Counted from the first letter of the stretch, positions 1 to 9,061 are shown. The stretch is 64,000 bases of DNA from Enterococcus devriesei (GCF_001885905.1 NZ_JXKM01000012.1:20148-84147), one strand, 5' to 3'. Numbers and translations: made by a program. Notes: generated by a model from the letters alone, not told the origin.

Positions 1-205
1 CCAAACATTGCATTCTGGTTTTTCACTACTTATTATGCAACTTGGTACTGTAATTCTTCACTCATTTTAACAGGAGTCCCATTATTTGTCTGTTCTTTAT
101 GTAAGTAAGACTTTACTGTTTTTTTTAGTAATCTTGGCTATTACATAAAAAAAGAGCACGAAAGAACCAATAAATCGTTCTTTCGTCCCCTTAGTTTTAC
201 ATTCT
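1..205. other. Left-edge intergenic stretch
   Basis: No open reading frame with a ribosome binding site is visible. Apart from the terminator of the aldehyde dehydrogenase gene at its right end I recognise nothing here. The stretch is cut by the window edge, so it may belong to a gene outside. Confidence 0.4.
146..186 (-). terminator. Terminator of the aldehyde dehydrogenase gene
   Basis: A 10-bp inverted repeat, ACGAAAGAAC (158-167) and GTTCTTTCGT (177-186), is followed on the minus strand by a T-rich run (the A run at 146-153). This is a standard intrinsic terminator just past the stop codon at 206. Confidence 0.8.
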
Positions 206-1666
206 TTAAAATGGATACTGACCTTTTCCTGATTTCGTCGTCACCCATTGAACCCGAGTAAATTCTTCTAAGACCCACTGCCCATTGAAGCGTCCGATCC
301 CAGAATTTTTTTCTCCACCAAAAGGTGCGTTGGGTTGATCATCCACGGTCAAGCCGTTGATATGACACATCCCTGCCTCGATCCGATTAGCCACGGTTCT
401 TCCTTTGTCTAAATCCTTCGTGAACAATGCACTAGATAAGCCGTATTCTGTATCATTAGCAGCTTTGATCGCAGCCTCCGTATCTTTGACTTTCAAAATT
501 GGCAGAACTGGACCAAAAATTTCTTCGTGGAAAATTTCTAACGCCGCATCTTCTGATACTAATACAAAAGGTTCCACTAATTGCTCATTGATCTTTCCTT
601 CGACTAAAAATTTAGCACCAGCTTGCTGTGCTGTTTGAATGATTTTTTGAATCTGATCTGTTTGCTTTTGATTAATAATTGGTCCAACGATTGTACTTTC
701 CTCTGCAGGATTTCCCGTGACTAACGCCTTGACTCGCGCTACTACTTTTTGAACAAATTCATCAAAGACTGCATCAACCACAATTGCTCGATTGGCAGCC
801 ATGCAAATTTGGCCTGAATGCATGAATTTACTTACGACTAATGCATGAGCGGCCTCTTCAAGATCTGCGTCTTCCAATACAATAAACGGCGAGTTCCCGC
901 CTAATTCCAAAGCAACCTGTTTGATTCTTTCACCACTCATGGCCTGACTGACAATGTTTTTACCGACTGGCGTTGAACCCGTGAAGGAAATAAAACCAGG
1001 AATCGGATGACCGACGAAATAGTCCCCGATTTCACTACCGCTGCCGACAGTTACATTGACCAAACCTTTCGGAACACCGGCTTCTTCAAAAATTCTAGCT
1101 GGCAGCAGTCCACCAGTTACCGGGCTGTCACTAGCTGGCTTGATCACCACACCATTTCCCGCAGCTAGCGCAGGCGCTAAGGAACGCATCGTCAAGTGAA
1201 AGGGAAAATTCCATGGACTAATGATCCCGATTACCCCAACGGGACGATGGGTCACAAAACTTTCCTCTCCTGGCGTATTGGTAGGTAAAAGCTGGCCTTC
1301 TAATCGCATCGGAAAGCTGGCAGCTTCCTCGGTGATCCCTTTTGCTAAACTGACCTCCAGCCCGGACTTAATCTTCGTGGCGCCACCTTCTTTGATCAGC
1401 CACTCAATGATTTCAGCCTGCTGCTCCTCGATTAGTGCCGCCGCTTTTTCCATGACCGTGCTACGCTCTTGCGGTGTTTTAGCCATCCATTCTTTTTGTG
1501 CTTTTTGAGCCGCTTGATAGGCTGCATCAACATCTTCCGAGCTCGCACCTTGGATCTTCAGAATCGTTTCTTGTGTATAGGGATTCTGATCTTCATTTAC
1601 ATGCTCTGAGTCATTTCCTCGCTGCCAAACTCCGCCAATAAACTGATTTTCGAATCGTTTTTCCAT
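206..1666 (-). CDS. NAD(P)-dependent aldehyde dehydrogenase
   Basis: This is a member of the aldehyde dehydrogenase superfamily, which oxidises aldehydes to carboxylic acids with NAD(P)+ in the cytoplasm. The substrate cannot be read from the sequence; the nearest general types are benzaldehyde- or succinate-semialdehyde-like enzymes. Visible signatures are the Rossmann motif FTGSTPVGKNI, the catalytic Glu motif LELGGNSPFIV, the nucleophile Cys in GQICMAANR and EEIFGPVLPI near the C terminus. Length (about 486 residues) is normal. A GTG at 1675 opens the frame, but AGAGGTGG lies 5 nt before the ATG at 1666, so I place the start there. It is monocistronic, with its own terminator, downstream of the sorbitol operon terminator. 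Confidence 0.93.
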   Translation of the reverse strand: MEKRFENQFIGGVWQRGNDSEHVNEDQNPYTQETILKIQGASSEDVDAAYQAAQKAQKEWMAKTPQERSTVMEKAAALIEEQQAEIIEWLIKEGGATKIKSGLEVSLAKGITEEAASFPMRLEGQLLPTNTPGEESFVTHRPVGVIGIISPWNFPFHLTMRSLAPALAAGNGVVIKPASDSPVTGGLLPARIFEEAGVPKGLVNVTVGSGSEIGDYFVGHPIPGFISFTGSTPVGKNIVSQAMSGERIKQVALELGGNSPFIVLEDADLEEAAHALVVSKFMHSGQICMAANRAIVVDAVFDEFVQKVVARVKALVTGNPAEESTIVGPIINQKQTDQIQKIIQTAQQAGAKFLVEGKINEQLVEPFVLVSEDAALEIFHEEIFGPVLPILKVKDTEAAIKAANDTEYGLSSALFTKDLDKGRTVANRIEAGMCHINGLTVDDQPNAPFGGEKNSGIGRFNGQWVLEEFTRVQWVTTKSGKGQYPF

Positions 1667-1730
1667 ATTCTCCACCTCTCTATCCTTCCATCATAGAATG
1701 CGCTTTCAACAAAAGGCAAAAAATAGGCTC

Positions 1731-1757
1731 AAAAAAGGAGACACCCTCGCGTCTCCT
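1731..1757 (-). terminator. Terminator of the sorbitol operon
   Basis: AGGAGAC (1736-1742) pairs with GTCTCCT (1751-1757), with an A run on the left that reads as a T run on the minus strand. It lies about 130 bp past the stop of the last sorbitol gene. Confidence 0.75.
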
Positions 1758-1888
1758 CTTGTTTCTTAATGAAAATCCTAATGTTAACTAAGTCTTACAC
1801 TGCTGATAGTTTTCTTTCATAGCACTCCACTTAAAAGCTAAGATAAAATCTGATTGAAAGGATCAAACGTTTCAAAGAAGGCTATCAT

Positions 1889-2242
1889 TTATTGAATGCC
1901 AATCCTCGTTCCAATTTGGATTGTTGGCATTGTCTTTTCTTCTACATAGAGTGTCCCTGGCAGTTCTGCTAATGTCGAACCATCAAAGCGCAACGTAATA
2001 TGCCCTAAATCATCAAGGTTTTTCTTAACGACATCTCCCACCGCCATAATCTCAAAAACTTGATCGTCAAAGAAAAAATTCATCCCTGGAAGGATTTCCC
2101 CAGTCGACGGAATCAAGTCGATATTGTAACAGTAATCTGCTAATGTATCCGGCGCTTCATCTCCAAAGAAAATCAACATTCCTTCTGCCTGAAACATCTC
2201 CGCTTCGGGTCCAATTTTAGTCACTTGTGTCTCATAAATCAT
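1889..2242 (-). CDS. srlB: PTS glucitol/sorbitol-specific EIIA
   Basis: Cytoplasmic EIIA of the sorbitol phosphotransferase system, which passes phosphate from HPr to the EIIB domain encoded next door. The family is recognised by MIYETQVTKIG at the N terminus and the conserved GHITLRFDG and ELPGT motifs; the length of about 117 residues is normal. The open frame starts at 2266, but GGGAG lies 8 nt before the ATG at 2242, giving MIYETQ, which fits the family start. An oddity is that the stretch after YC, where E. coli SrlB has its phosphohistidine (FIHCHG, from memory), reads YNIDLIP and has no His. The only His left is in GHITL. It is the last gene of the operon. Confidence 0.93.
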   Translation of the reverse strand: MIYETQVTKIGPEAEMFQAEGMLIFFGDEAPDTLADYCYNIDLIPSTGEILPGMNFFFDDQVFEIMAVGDVVKKNLDDLGHITLRFDGSTLAELPGTLYVEEKTMPTIQIGTRIGIQ

Positions 2243-2277
2243 TTTCATCTCTCCCAACGACTGCATTTCTTTCTATT

Positions 2278-3276
2278 TTAACTATACATCCCGAAACTTG
2301 CCAACCATGCTACAATCACGCGTGGAACACCATTCAAGAACCGTGAATACAATACAGACGGAACGCCAACCTCTACGGTTTCAGCTTCCGCTTCCTCTAG
2401 TCCTAATCCAACCGGGATAAAGTCCGCCGCATTTTGAGTATTGATAGCAAACAATGCCGGCAAGGCAAGTTGCGGAGGAATGTTTCCTTTACCGATTTCC
2501 ACACCGATTAAGGTCCCTAAGATTTGACTGATAACCGCGCCAGGCCCCAACAATGGCGACAAGAATGGCAAGGAACAGATAAAGCCGATGATCACTAAAC
2601 CAACAATATTACCAGCAAGAGGTTTCATCATGTTGGCGAAAACTGTTCCGATTCCAGAGCCTTGGATGATCCCAATCAGTAAGGATACAAAGGCCATAAA
2701 TGGAATCACGGTATTGATCATGGTTTGGACACCTTCACGAGCTGACTGATTGAAGGTCGCTACAACTTTCCCTGCGCCCATACCGATCTTAGCGATAAAA
2801 CTTTGCTGTTCGGCACGTTGCTCGGTAATTTTTTTATCTGTAGAATATTTGTACTTCTTTTCTTCCGTCGGTGCAGCCGTTGCACTGAAAGTAGTTTCAT
2901 TCTCATCTGCTAAGGTGATTTGGTCCGCGCCAACAGCCGAAACATAGATTTCTTCGGTAATATATTGCGCCAAAGGACCACTTTTTCCGGTGGGAACAAT
3001 ATTAATTGTCGGAATATTTTTTTTCGGATAGATACCGCAACGTAATGTACCGCCACAATCAATGATCGCTAAAGCGATTTCATTATCAGGGATAGAGGTT
3101 TTGAAGCCATTGACCGGCTCCATACCTGTCAATTCAGCGATCTTATCAACGATTGCCGGCTTTTCTCCACCACCCGTCACATAAATAAATTTATGTTTTT
3201 CCTCGGTCGGTGTGATGATTAACGGTCCACCGAATCCACCATTCCCTTTTACAACTTTGATACTTTTATAGGTCAT
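2278..3276 (-). CDS. srlE: PTS glucitol/sorbitol-specific EIIBC
   Basis: Membrane component that receives phosphate from EIIA and, with the IIC protein, imports and phosphorylates sorbitol to sorbitol-6-phosphate. Residues 1-150 form the cytoplasmic IIB part, with the likely phosphocysteine in [14 protein letters not shown]. The rest is hydrophobic IIC with the characteristic [17 protein letters not shown] segment and a closing [18 protein letters not shown] lies 6 nt before the ATG at 3276, so the five extra residues from 3291 are unlikely to be translated. It is 36 bp upstream of srlB and 25 bp downstream of srlA in one transcription unit. Confidence 0.95.
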   Translation of the reverse strand: MTYKSIKVVKGNGGFGGPLIITPTEEKHKFIYVTGGGEKPAIVDKIAELTGMEPVNGFKTSIPDNEIALAIIDCGGTLRCGIYPKKNIPTINIVPTGKSGPLAQYITEEIYVSAVGADQITLADENETTFSATAAPTEEKKYKYSTDKKITEQRAEQQSFIAKIGMGAGKVVATFNQSAREGVQTMINTVIPFMAFVSLLIGIIQGSGIGTVFANMMKPLAGNIVGLVIIGFICSLPFLSPLLGPGAVISQILGTLIGVEIGKGNIPPQLALPALFAINTQNAADFIPVGLGLEEAEAETVEVGVPSVLYSRFLNGVPRVIVAWLASFGMYS

Positions 3277-3300
3277 TTTTTCGCCCTCCAAATTTTCGAA

Positions 3301-3852
3301 TTAGTCTACCATTTTGACTGTTTTGCTCAATTCTACCCCTTGCTGCTTGCAGACAAATGCGGTGGTAAAATCGGTGATCCAACCGCCAATAAAGTTCATC
3401 ACTAATCCCACTAACATGTAACGAATTGCCAGCTCCATCGAGTTCAACCCCAATGCGGTAATTCCTTGAGCAATCCCCATCCAAACAAACAACTCCCCTG
3501 GATTGATATGAGGAAATACACCGTTACTTGTATGACAAAACTGAGCCAAAGAAGCATAATAGCTTGGTTTGTAGTATTCAGGAATAAAGCGGCCCATCGT
3601 AAATGACATCGGATTTCCTAACATGAAAGCTGAAATGAACGGCAAAACCAAATAACGAGTCAATGGATTTTTTGAAGACGCCTTCGCAACCTTCGTCACT
3701 CGATCTTCACCCAAGAAGGCAATTAACGTATTCATCGCCACCATTAAAAGTAATACGACAGGAACGATCCCCGTCATCCAGCTGATAAATGTTTCTGCAC
3801 CTGTTTGGAAAAGCCCCATAAAGCCTTCCGCAAATTTAATAAGAAATTCCAT
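3301..3852 (-). CDS. srlA: PTS glucitol/sorbitol-specific EIIC
   Basis: Integral membrane subunit forming part of the sorbitol translocation channel. At 183 residues it matches the family, in which IIC is split between this protein and the IIBC partner. Seen are hydrophobic helices around residues 25-48, 70-85 and 120-160, and the conserved LGNPMSFTMGRFIPEYYKPS and SNGVFPHINPGELFVW stretches. The gene starts 2 bp after the stop of the GutM-like gene, which points to translational coupling. Confidence 0.95.
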   Translation of the reverse strand: MEFLIKFAEGFMGLFQTGAETFISWMTGIVPVVLLLMVAMNTLIAFLGEDRVTKVAKASSKNPLTRYLVLPFISAFMLGNPMSFTMGRFIPEYYKPSYYASLAQFCHTSNGVFPHINPGELFVWMGIAQGITALGLNSMELAIRYMLVGLVMNFIGGWITDFTTAFVCKQQGVELSKTVKMVD

Positions 3853-3854
3853 TT

Positions 3855-4337
3855 TTAAACACTTCCTTTAGAAAATTTTGTTTGAATCGATTGTTTAAGC
3901 ATTGAGAGGTGAAGCCCAACATTCATCACTGGCGATACAGGCTTCGTATCTTGATAATTGCCTTTTTCCACTTCTAAATAGATTTTTTTCGCATTCAAAG
4001 CAGCCTGTCTTGTCAATCTGTTCTCCTTCTCAAACACCGGATGCTGTTCATTTAACTCACGGATATTCAAACCGACAAATTGTTTTTTCGGCTTAAAACG
4101 AGCTAGGATCGTAATCCCCTGCATCATTTCCGCTTCATCGATTAGACCCATTTGATTAACTGAAAACATCAAAATTGTTCCTGACGTCAGCTTTCCAGGT
4201 CGACGGCCAATCGCCACCTTGCCTTTTTTTCGTAAGCGAGCATAGACCATACTGAAATTTTTAATTTGTTTTAATCCTAAACATGTTTGGATAATATAAG
4301 CGGCAATTGCAATGATTCCTAAAAATAGAATGTTCAC
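3855..4337 (-). CDS. gutM: Glucitol operon activator-like protein (GutM)
   Basis: GutM/SrlM family protein of 160 residues. In E. coli and Lactobacillus casei, GutM helps activate sorbitol operon expression; the mechanism is poorly known. The N-terminal 20 residues form one hydrophobic helix (ILFLGIIAIAAYIIQTCLG), so the protein is probably anchored in the membrane with a cytoplasmic domain containing GRRPGKLTSGTILMFSV. It lies 2 bp after the PRD regulator gene and 2 bp before the IIC gene, the same order as gutR-gutM-gutC in L. casei. Confidence 0.88.
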   Translation of the reverse strand: MNILFLGIIAIAAYIIQTCLGLKQIKNFSMVYARLRKKGKVAIGRRPGKLTSGTILMFSVNQMGLIDEAEMMQGITILARFKPKKQFVGLNIRELNEQHPVFEKENRLTRQAALNAKKIYLEVEKGNYQDTKPVSPVMNVGLHLSMLKQSIQTKFSKGSV

Positions 4338-4339
4338 CT

Positions 4340-6187
4340 TTAAACCTCTCCTTCCATCAACAATCGTGTATAGTCTTCTTTTGAAGCAATAACCTTTACT
4401 TGTTCTCTTAAACGAGGGTTTGAGGAAATAGTAAAAATCGTATCATAAAAACTTAATAATTCGTCTTCCGTTTCCAATGTTAATTCAGCAGGTATAGCCA
4501 CTAAAAAGACTAGCTCAATCTCTTCGATGGAGGTCTGTTGCTGGTAGGAGCCGATTGTGGCGATGATTTGATCACTTTGCGTATTGATGCCATGAGGAAA
4601 AGCGATGCCGTTTTCAATCACGGCCGATTCCTCTTGAGCTTTTCTCAAAATATAATTTTTGAATGCATCATTGGCTAAGGACTTTTGTTGTAATTGCATC
4701 AACATTTGAGACAGATTCTCCTCATAAGACTTTTCCGCATCTAGTCGTTCAAAGGTAAGGTGGATCGTATCAAAAGATGCGGCTTTAGAGGCTATTATTC
4801 GCTTCCACTCACTCAACAGCCAATGATCATTGAACAGATCCGTCAGCTTGATAAGGGTCGTCGGTACCTCCGTCTCTTTTAAAGGGATCGTAGTAAAAAT
4901 TGCAAAATACCGATCCAAGTCCTTCGTTCGGTATTCATCCTCTGAGTAGTGGGCTATTTGGACATTTGGCCCCAATACATTGGCAAGCTGTCGTTTAATC
5001 ATTAAAGCAGTTCCTTTTCCGGTGTTGCAAACGACCGCAATTTCTTTTGTCGAATCACTTTTTTCGACCTTTAGTGCCAATTCAAAATAAATTGCCAAAT
5101 AAGAAACCTCAGTAGCAGGTTTTGGTTTTCCTAAGAAATCTGCCAGCGCCTGGATACCAATATCCGCTAACTCATATGAAAAAGCATGTTTGTTTTTAAA
5201 ATCCGAACCAAAAATATCATAAGTCTTCACATGAAACAGAATTCGATTAATCAGGAACATAAAATGCGCATGTAAATTATTAAATAATTCCGATTCATCG
5301 ACTGTGATAATTACGGCTTCGTGGATCTTTCGCATCATCAGCTTAAACATTTTCTGAACGACTTCATGGTCACCTTTGTTTTCTGCCACCATATTGTTAT
5401 TGAAAATATTTAAAGGAAAACAAAGGAAATCAAATTCCGCTTGACTAAGGGTCACACTGTAGTCTTCCTCTAAGGCAATTCGCAGCTCCTCTAATAGCGG
5501 ATCCTCCGAAAAATAGTTGACATAAAAAGGAATTCGTTCAAGCAACAACGCTCCTTGACGTATCCGGTCCAATGTTAGAACAATCACTTTCTTTAGCAAG
5601 CCGGCAGTTCTAAAATCCAATTTTTTCGCTAAGCAAATTTTTTGAATCAGGGCAAGACTACTTTCAAATAACGGTTGATTCTCTAAATAGTCGTAGGCAT
5701 GATAAAGGTATACAAGCCTTAGATTTTCCTCTTTTCCATGAATGATCAATCCCTTATTCGGCGTGCCAATCAACGCAATCTCAAAAGCTGCCAATACATG
5801 CTTTAAATTTCTTAGATCCTTGTTCACTGTAGAACGGCTGACATCCAACAGTTCAGAGAGATCATCGATCATGATATGCTCCGTCTGATTAATAAAGCAG
5901 TTGATGAGAACCGCCATCCGTTTAGAACTAGAATTAAAGTCCATCTGTTGCTTCAAACTTCCATCCATCACTTCATCAAACTGTGTGGGATCAATCACTT
6001 TTAATTGATAAAAACCTCCTATATCAACAATTTTCAATACATGTTCCAGTTGTTCATTCAATAATTGAATCGTCTTTTTCACCGTTTGGGTGCTAGTGTC
6101 GGTGACTTGTTTCAAGTCTTCTAAACTTAGGCGATCATGCGTAATAAAATGTTGCAATACTTGGTACCAACGATTGACTAATGCCAT
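4340..6187 (-). CDS. gutR: PRD-containing sorbitol operon regulator (BglG/MtlR type)
   Basis: Multi-domain transcriptional regulator controlled by PTS phosphorylation. In order: a winged helix (about 1-70), a second helix-turn-helix (SELLDVSRSTVNKDL), two PRDs (about 170-390), an EIIB-like domain with the Cys-bearing VCNTGKGTA loop, and a C-terminal mannitol-type EIIA domain whose phosphorylatable His lies in IENGIAFPHG. The family activates its own operon when sugar flux dephosphorylates the inhibitory sites. The frame is open from a TTG at 6208, but GGGTGGT sits 7 nt before the ATG at 6187. It lies directly after the dehydrogenase gene, as in the gutFRMCBA order. Confidence 0.92.
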   Translation of the reverse strand: MALVNRWYQVLQHFITHDRLSLEDLKQVTDTSTQTVKKTIQLLNEQLEHVLKIVDIGGFYQLKVIDPTQFDEVMDGSLKQQMDFNSSSKRMAVLINCFINQTEHIMIDDLSELLDVSRSTVNKDLRNLKHVLAAFEIALIGTPNKGLIIHGKEENLRLVYLYHAYDYLENQPLFESSLALIQKICLAKKLDFRTAGLLKKVIVLTLDRIRQGALLLERIPFYVNYFSEDPLLEELRIALEEDYSVTLSQAEFDFLCFPLNIFNNNMVAENKGDHEVVQKMFKLMMRKIHEAVIITVDESELFNNLHAHFMFLINRILFHVKTYDIFGSDFKNKHAFSYELADIGIQALADFLGKPKPATEVSYLAIYFELALKVEKSDSTKEIAVVCNTGKGTALMIKRQLANVLGPNVQIAHYSEDEYRTKDLDRYFAIFTTIPLKETEVPTTLIKLTDLFNDHWLLSEWKRIIASKAASFDTIHLTFERLDAEKSYEENLSQMLMQLQQKSLANDAFKNYILRKAQEESAVIENGIAFPHGINTQSDQIIATIGSYQQQTSIEEIELVFLVAIPAELTLETEDELLSFYDTIFTISSNPRLREQVKVIASKEDYTRLLMEGEV

Positions 6188-6208
6188 CTTATTACCACCC
6201 GCTTTCAA

Positions 6209-7009
6209 TTAACCTCTTGTTTTACCACCTGCAACATTTGTCGTTACTCCTGTTATATAGCTTGCACGATCAGATAAATAATAGCATACCAAATCAGCGA
6301 CTTCCTTTAGCTTTCCGCTCCTTCCCAATGGAATCGTAGTTGTTTTACTGTAGTTTTTACGTAATTCATCAATCGTAATGTTTCGAGTATACGCTAGGGC
6401 TGTTTCATATTCGATCGTCCGTAGACCTGTCTCTTCCATGATTCCAGGTGCGATACCTACAACACGAACCCCATGTTTGCCTAGCTCCTTCGCCCAAGAG
6501 CGTGTATAGCTATTCACTGCTGCCTTGGTCGCTGCGTATGGGCTTTGCCCTTCCGAACCCTCGACACCACTTTCAGAAGACATATTGATAATTACTCCGC
6601 GTTTGTTTTTCACCATTATTCTAGCAACCGCTTGGGTCATTAGAAAGAGTCCTTTTTGATTAATTTCAAAAATTTTGTCAAAAACCCCATCCGATAATTC
6701 AAACTTTCCATGTGGCATTTGCTCATCCACTAATAATCTTGGAACATTGATTCCCGCATTGTTAACTAAACCATCAACTGTTCCGAATAATTCATTGACC
6801 GCCGCAACATTTGCCTCTACCTGTTTTCGTGAAGAAATATCTGTTTGGAAAAAATATAGATTTTCATGGGTTCTCTCGCCGTCTTTGATATCAAAATTAG
6901 CGACTTGCGCACCTACCGCTAATAATTCGTCCACAATACTGGCACCTATTCCAGATGATCCCCCAGTAACAATTACTTTTTTGTCTTCTATACCTAACCA
7001 ATCTGTCAT
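6209..7009 (-). CDS. srlD: Sorbitol-6-phosphate 2-dehydrogenase (SDR family)
   Basis: Short-chain dehydrogenase that converts sorbitol-6-phosphate from the PTS into fructose-6-phosphate, using NAD+. Seen are the cofactor motif TGGSSGIG, the NNAG motif, the catalytic Ser in NMSSESG and the YxxxK pair in SPYAATKAAVNSY. The function as sorbitol-6-phosphate rather than another polyol dehydrogenase is inferred from position as first gene of the sorbitol PTS operon (gutF in L. casei). AGGAGG lies 9 nt before the ATG at 7009; the ATG at 7027 overlaps that site and is unlikely. Confidence 0.92.
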   Translation of the reverse strand: MTDWLGIEDKKVIVTGGSSGIGASIVDELLAVGAQVANFDIKDGERTHENLYFFQTDISSRKQVEANVAAVNELFGTVDGLVNNAGINVPRLLVDEQMPHGKFELSDGVFDKIFEINQKGLFLMTQAVARIMVKNKRGVIINMSSESGVEGSEGQSPYAATKAAVNSYTRSWAKELGKHGVRVVGIAPGIMEETGLRTIEYETALAYTRNITIDELRKNYSKTTTIPLGRSGKLKEVADLVCYYLSDRASYITGVTTNVAGGKTRG

Positions 7010-7039
7010 ATCTGTTTTCCTCCTCATTGATACAAGATG

Positions 7040-7058
7040 AGTATAAAGCGCTTTTTAA
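7040..7058 (-). promoter_or_regulatory. Candidate cre site at the sorbitol operon promoter
   Basis: The palindrome AAAGCGCTTT (7045-7054) abuts a possible -10 hexamer TATACT (complement of 7040-7045), about 30 bp before the first sorbitol gene. It resembles the core of CcpA cre sites, and catabolite repression of sorbitol use would be expected. No clear -35 is seen. Confidence 0.45.
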
Positions 7059-7116
7059 AAATAATTAATAGCATCTTTTTTTTAACTTCAAAAAAAAAAA
7101 ATACACTAATTTCTAA

Positions 7117-7159
7117 ATTTAAAAAACTACCCAAAAGCAAATGAATGCCTCAGGGTAGT
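7117..7159 (-). terminator. Terminator of the lipoprotein gene
   Basis: ACTACCC (7126-7132) pairs with GGGTAGT (7153-7159), followed on the minus strand by a T run. It separates the lipoprotein gene from the sorbitol operon. Confidence 0.7.
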
Positions 7160-7175
7160 CTGATAAGTTATTTTT

Positions 7176-7697
7176 TTAATCCAACCTTTTAACCGGACTC
7201 AGCTCCATTCGATATGGCGGATTGACTGTTGCATCCTCTAGCTGAAGACCCTCAGCCGAGCGTTTGACTGTAAGAGTATAGTCATTCATCACATTTGCTC
7301 TGAAATTTCCATTGATGTGGTATTTGACTGTCGTATCATCAATAACTTGATAGTTGGCAAAGTTTTCTGTATCCCAACGCTGCTCTTTTGAGCCACGAAA
7401 CATAGTGGTTCTAATTTTTGAATCTGGTTTAAAGGTAAAAATGTAAGACTCATTATTCCAAGAATAACTCAACAATAAAGTGGCTAAATCCTGCTGAGGA
7501 TCAAACTTGACCGGATTTTCTTCCATATAGGTGTGATTTAAGTAATCGTCTTTAGTCGATTCTGCTTGATCCTCTGCAATTATTTTGCGAACCTCCGCCG
7601 GATCATTGGAAGTCACGGTGATTACGTCTGGCTCTTTTACTCCGGAACAGCCTGTCAAAAAAAACATTCCCAGTCCGATCAATAGTCTTCGTTTCAT
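7176..7697 (-). CDS. Putative lipoprotein of unknown function
   Basis: A 173-residue protein with a lipoprotein signal: MKRRLLIGLG, a hydrophobic core and the lipobox FLTGC, so Cys17 should be lipidated and the protein held on the outer face of the membrane. The mature part is hydrophilic and beta-rich in appearance, with SYSWNNESYIFTFKPDSK and TVKYHINGNFRANV, without a family I can name. It has its own terminator and lies alone between the sorbitol operon and the HAD gene pair. Function unknown. Confidence 0.8.
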   Translation of the reverse strand: MKRRLLIGLGMFFLTGCSGVKEPDVITVTSNDPAEVRKIIAEDQAESTKDDYLNHTYMEENPVKFDPQQDLATLLLSYSWNNESYIFTFKPDSKIRTTMFRGSKEQRWDTENFANYQVIDDTTVKYHINGNFRANVMNDYTLTVKRSAEGLQLEDATVNPPYRMELSPVKRLD

Positions 7698-7762
7698 TGT
7701 TTCTCCCCGTTCGTTTATTCCTTAATCATAACAAAGAAGTGACTCCTCAAAATGAAAATAAA

Positions 7763-7791
7763 ATAAAAAAATCCTAGATTTTCTAGGATTT
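7763..7791 (-). terminator. Terminator overlapping the CxxC-protein stop codon
   Basis: AAATCCTAGA (7769-7778) and TCTAGGATTT (7782-7791) form a short-loop hairpin with an A run to the left (T run on the minus strand). It includes part of the stop codon at 7790-7792. Confidence 0.75.
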
Positions 7792-8197
7792 ACTCTGCTG
7801 CTAGTTTAATTTCATAAGGTTCTATTTTAAAAAGCTGAACTAAAATCTGATTGACTTGGTCAAACAATTCTTCGTCATCTTCAAATCGCTGCTTTGTTTG
7901 AATTCGCTGAGTCTCCGCTTGATAAATCATTTGATCCCCTAAATATTGCGGTTTGACCACAGCGGTTCCTTTTTGCAAAACAAGCTCTTCTTCCCCGATC
8001 CCAACTGGAATAGCGGTCTCTCGCCAACCATTTTTCTGAGCCAATACTTGAACAAGCGAGGGAACATCAAAATGATCTAACATCGCAGACCGACGATCTT
8101 CGAAATGAATTGTCAAAGACTCCGTATTTTGCAATCCGCAGGCATTACAGCCCCCTTCAATTAAAAAGGCTTTACTCGTAATCGCTGCTTTAGGCAT
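7790..8197 (-). CDS. Conserved hypothetical protein with N-terminal CxxC motif
   Basis: A 135-residue protein I do not recognise as a named family. It has a Cys pair in GGCNACG at residues 16-20, which could bind metal or be redox active, and a hydrophilic acidic C-terminal part. There is no signal peptide or membrane helix. Its start overlaps the end of the HAD phosphatase gene by 8 bp, so the two are probably translationally coupled and made together. No function can be assigned beyond that link. Confidence 0.75.
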   Translation of the reverse strand: MPKAAITSKAFLIEGGCNACGLQNTESLTIHFEDRRSAMLDHFDVPSLVQVLAQKNGWRETAIPVGIGEEELVLQKGTAVVKPQYLGDQMIYQAETQRIQTKQRFEDDEELFDQVNQILVQLFKIEPYEIKLAAE

Positions 8198-8867
8198 CTA
8201 TTTCACGCACCTTCTGATAAATTTCGTTTAATTTTGGCTGATCCAAATCAACAAATGACGTTACAACAACATCCGCAAAAGCTAAATCTTGTTTAGGAAA
8301 CGCTGGATTGGCGAAGCCCACACAGACCATTCCCGCATTGCGCACCGCGCCTGTACCGTTTTTTGTATCTTCGATTCCCAGACAGTTTTTAGGATCAACC
8401 CCGATTCGCTCCGCCGCTGCTAAATAAACATCAGGAGCTGGTTTTGAGTGTTTGACCTCCTCGGTACTGACCACTTCTGAAAAATAATCCGCTAAACCGA
8501 TTTCTAGCAAATTCTCCTTAATCTCCGCTAATGAAGACGAAGAAGCTACTGCTAGCTTTAAGCCAGACTCATGCAGTCTTTTGACAAAACTTTGGACATG
8601 AGGAATCACCCGAACGCCATCACGCTCAATCATTGCCCTACGCCGAGCGGTCATTTCAGCCACATATTCTGGTACCGACAACGGCAAATCGAACGCCTGC
8701 TTCATTTGCGCCCACATATATTCGCTAGTAGTGCCCATAAATTGAAAATGGTAGCTCTCCTCTACTGGATGCCCCGCTTCAGCTAAAATCGCTGATTTAC
8801 TTTGGAAATAAGTGTACTCTGAATCAACTAACACGCCGTCCATATCAAAAATGATTGCTTCTAACAT
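8190..8867 (-). CDS. HAD-superfamily hydrolase, beta-phosphoglucomutase-like
   Basis: A 225-residue cytoplasmic HAD subfamily IA enzyme acting on a small phosphorylated metabolite. Motif I is FDMDGVLVDSE with both catalytic Asp residues; motif II is in LAVASSSS; the Lys of motif III is in VKHSKPAPDVYLAAA; motif IV is GIEDTKNG. The helical cap lies at about residues 15-80. The pattern matches beta-phosphoglucomutase and related sugar-phosphate phosphatases; the true substrate is not evident. It is the first gene of a pair with the CxxC protein. Confidence 0.9.
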   Translation of the reverse strand: MLEAIIFDMDGVLVDSEYTYFQSKSAILAEAGHPVEESYHFQFMGTTSEYMWAQMKQAFDLPLSVPEYVAEMTARRRAMIERDGVRVIPHVQSFVKRLHESGLKLAVASSSSLAEIKENLLEIGLADYFSEVVSTEEVKHSKPAPDVYLAAAERIGVDPKNCLGIEDTKNGTGAVRNAGMVCVGFANPAFPKQDLAFADVVVTSFVDLDQPKLNEIYQKVREIDA

Positions 8868-9000
8868 AAATACCCTCCATCAAAAACCTTTGCTTAAACT
8901 CTATCACACAATTAAACGTTAATGTAGCTTTTTTAGTGGCAGGTCTAAAGGAAAACATAACGGACAGCAAATTCAGTTAAAGCCTAAAGAAAAACTCGCA

Positions 9001-9061
9001 GCCGACTCCGTTTAAAAAGAAGAATCAATTTTTGAGAAAATTGATTCCCATCTTCGTCGGC
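9001..9061. repeat. Intergenic hairpin repeat, copy 1
   Basis: The inner arms GAATCAATTTT (9022-9032) and AAAATTGATTC (9037-9047) are perfect. Outer arms GCCGAC (9001-9006) and GTCGGC (9056-9061) extend the fold. The inner core recurs at 9167-9198 and 21788-21818. Confidence 0.7.
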
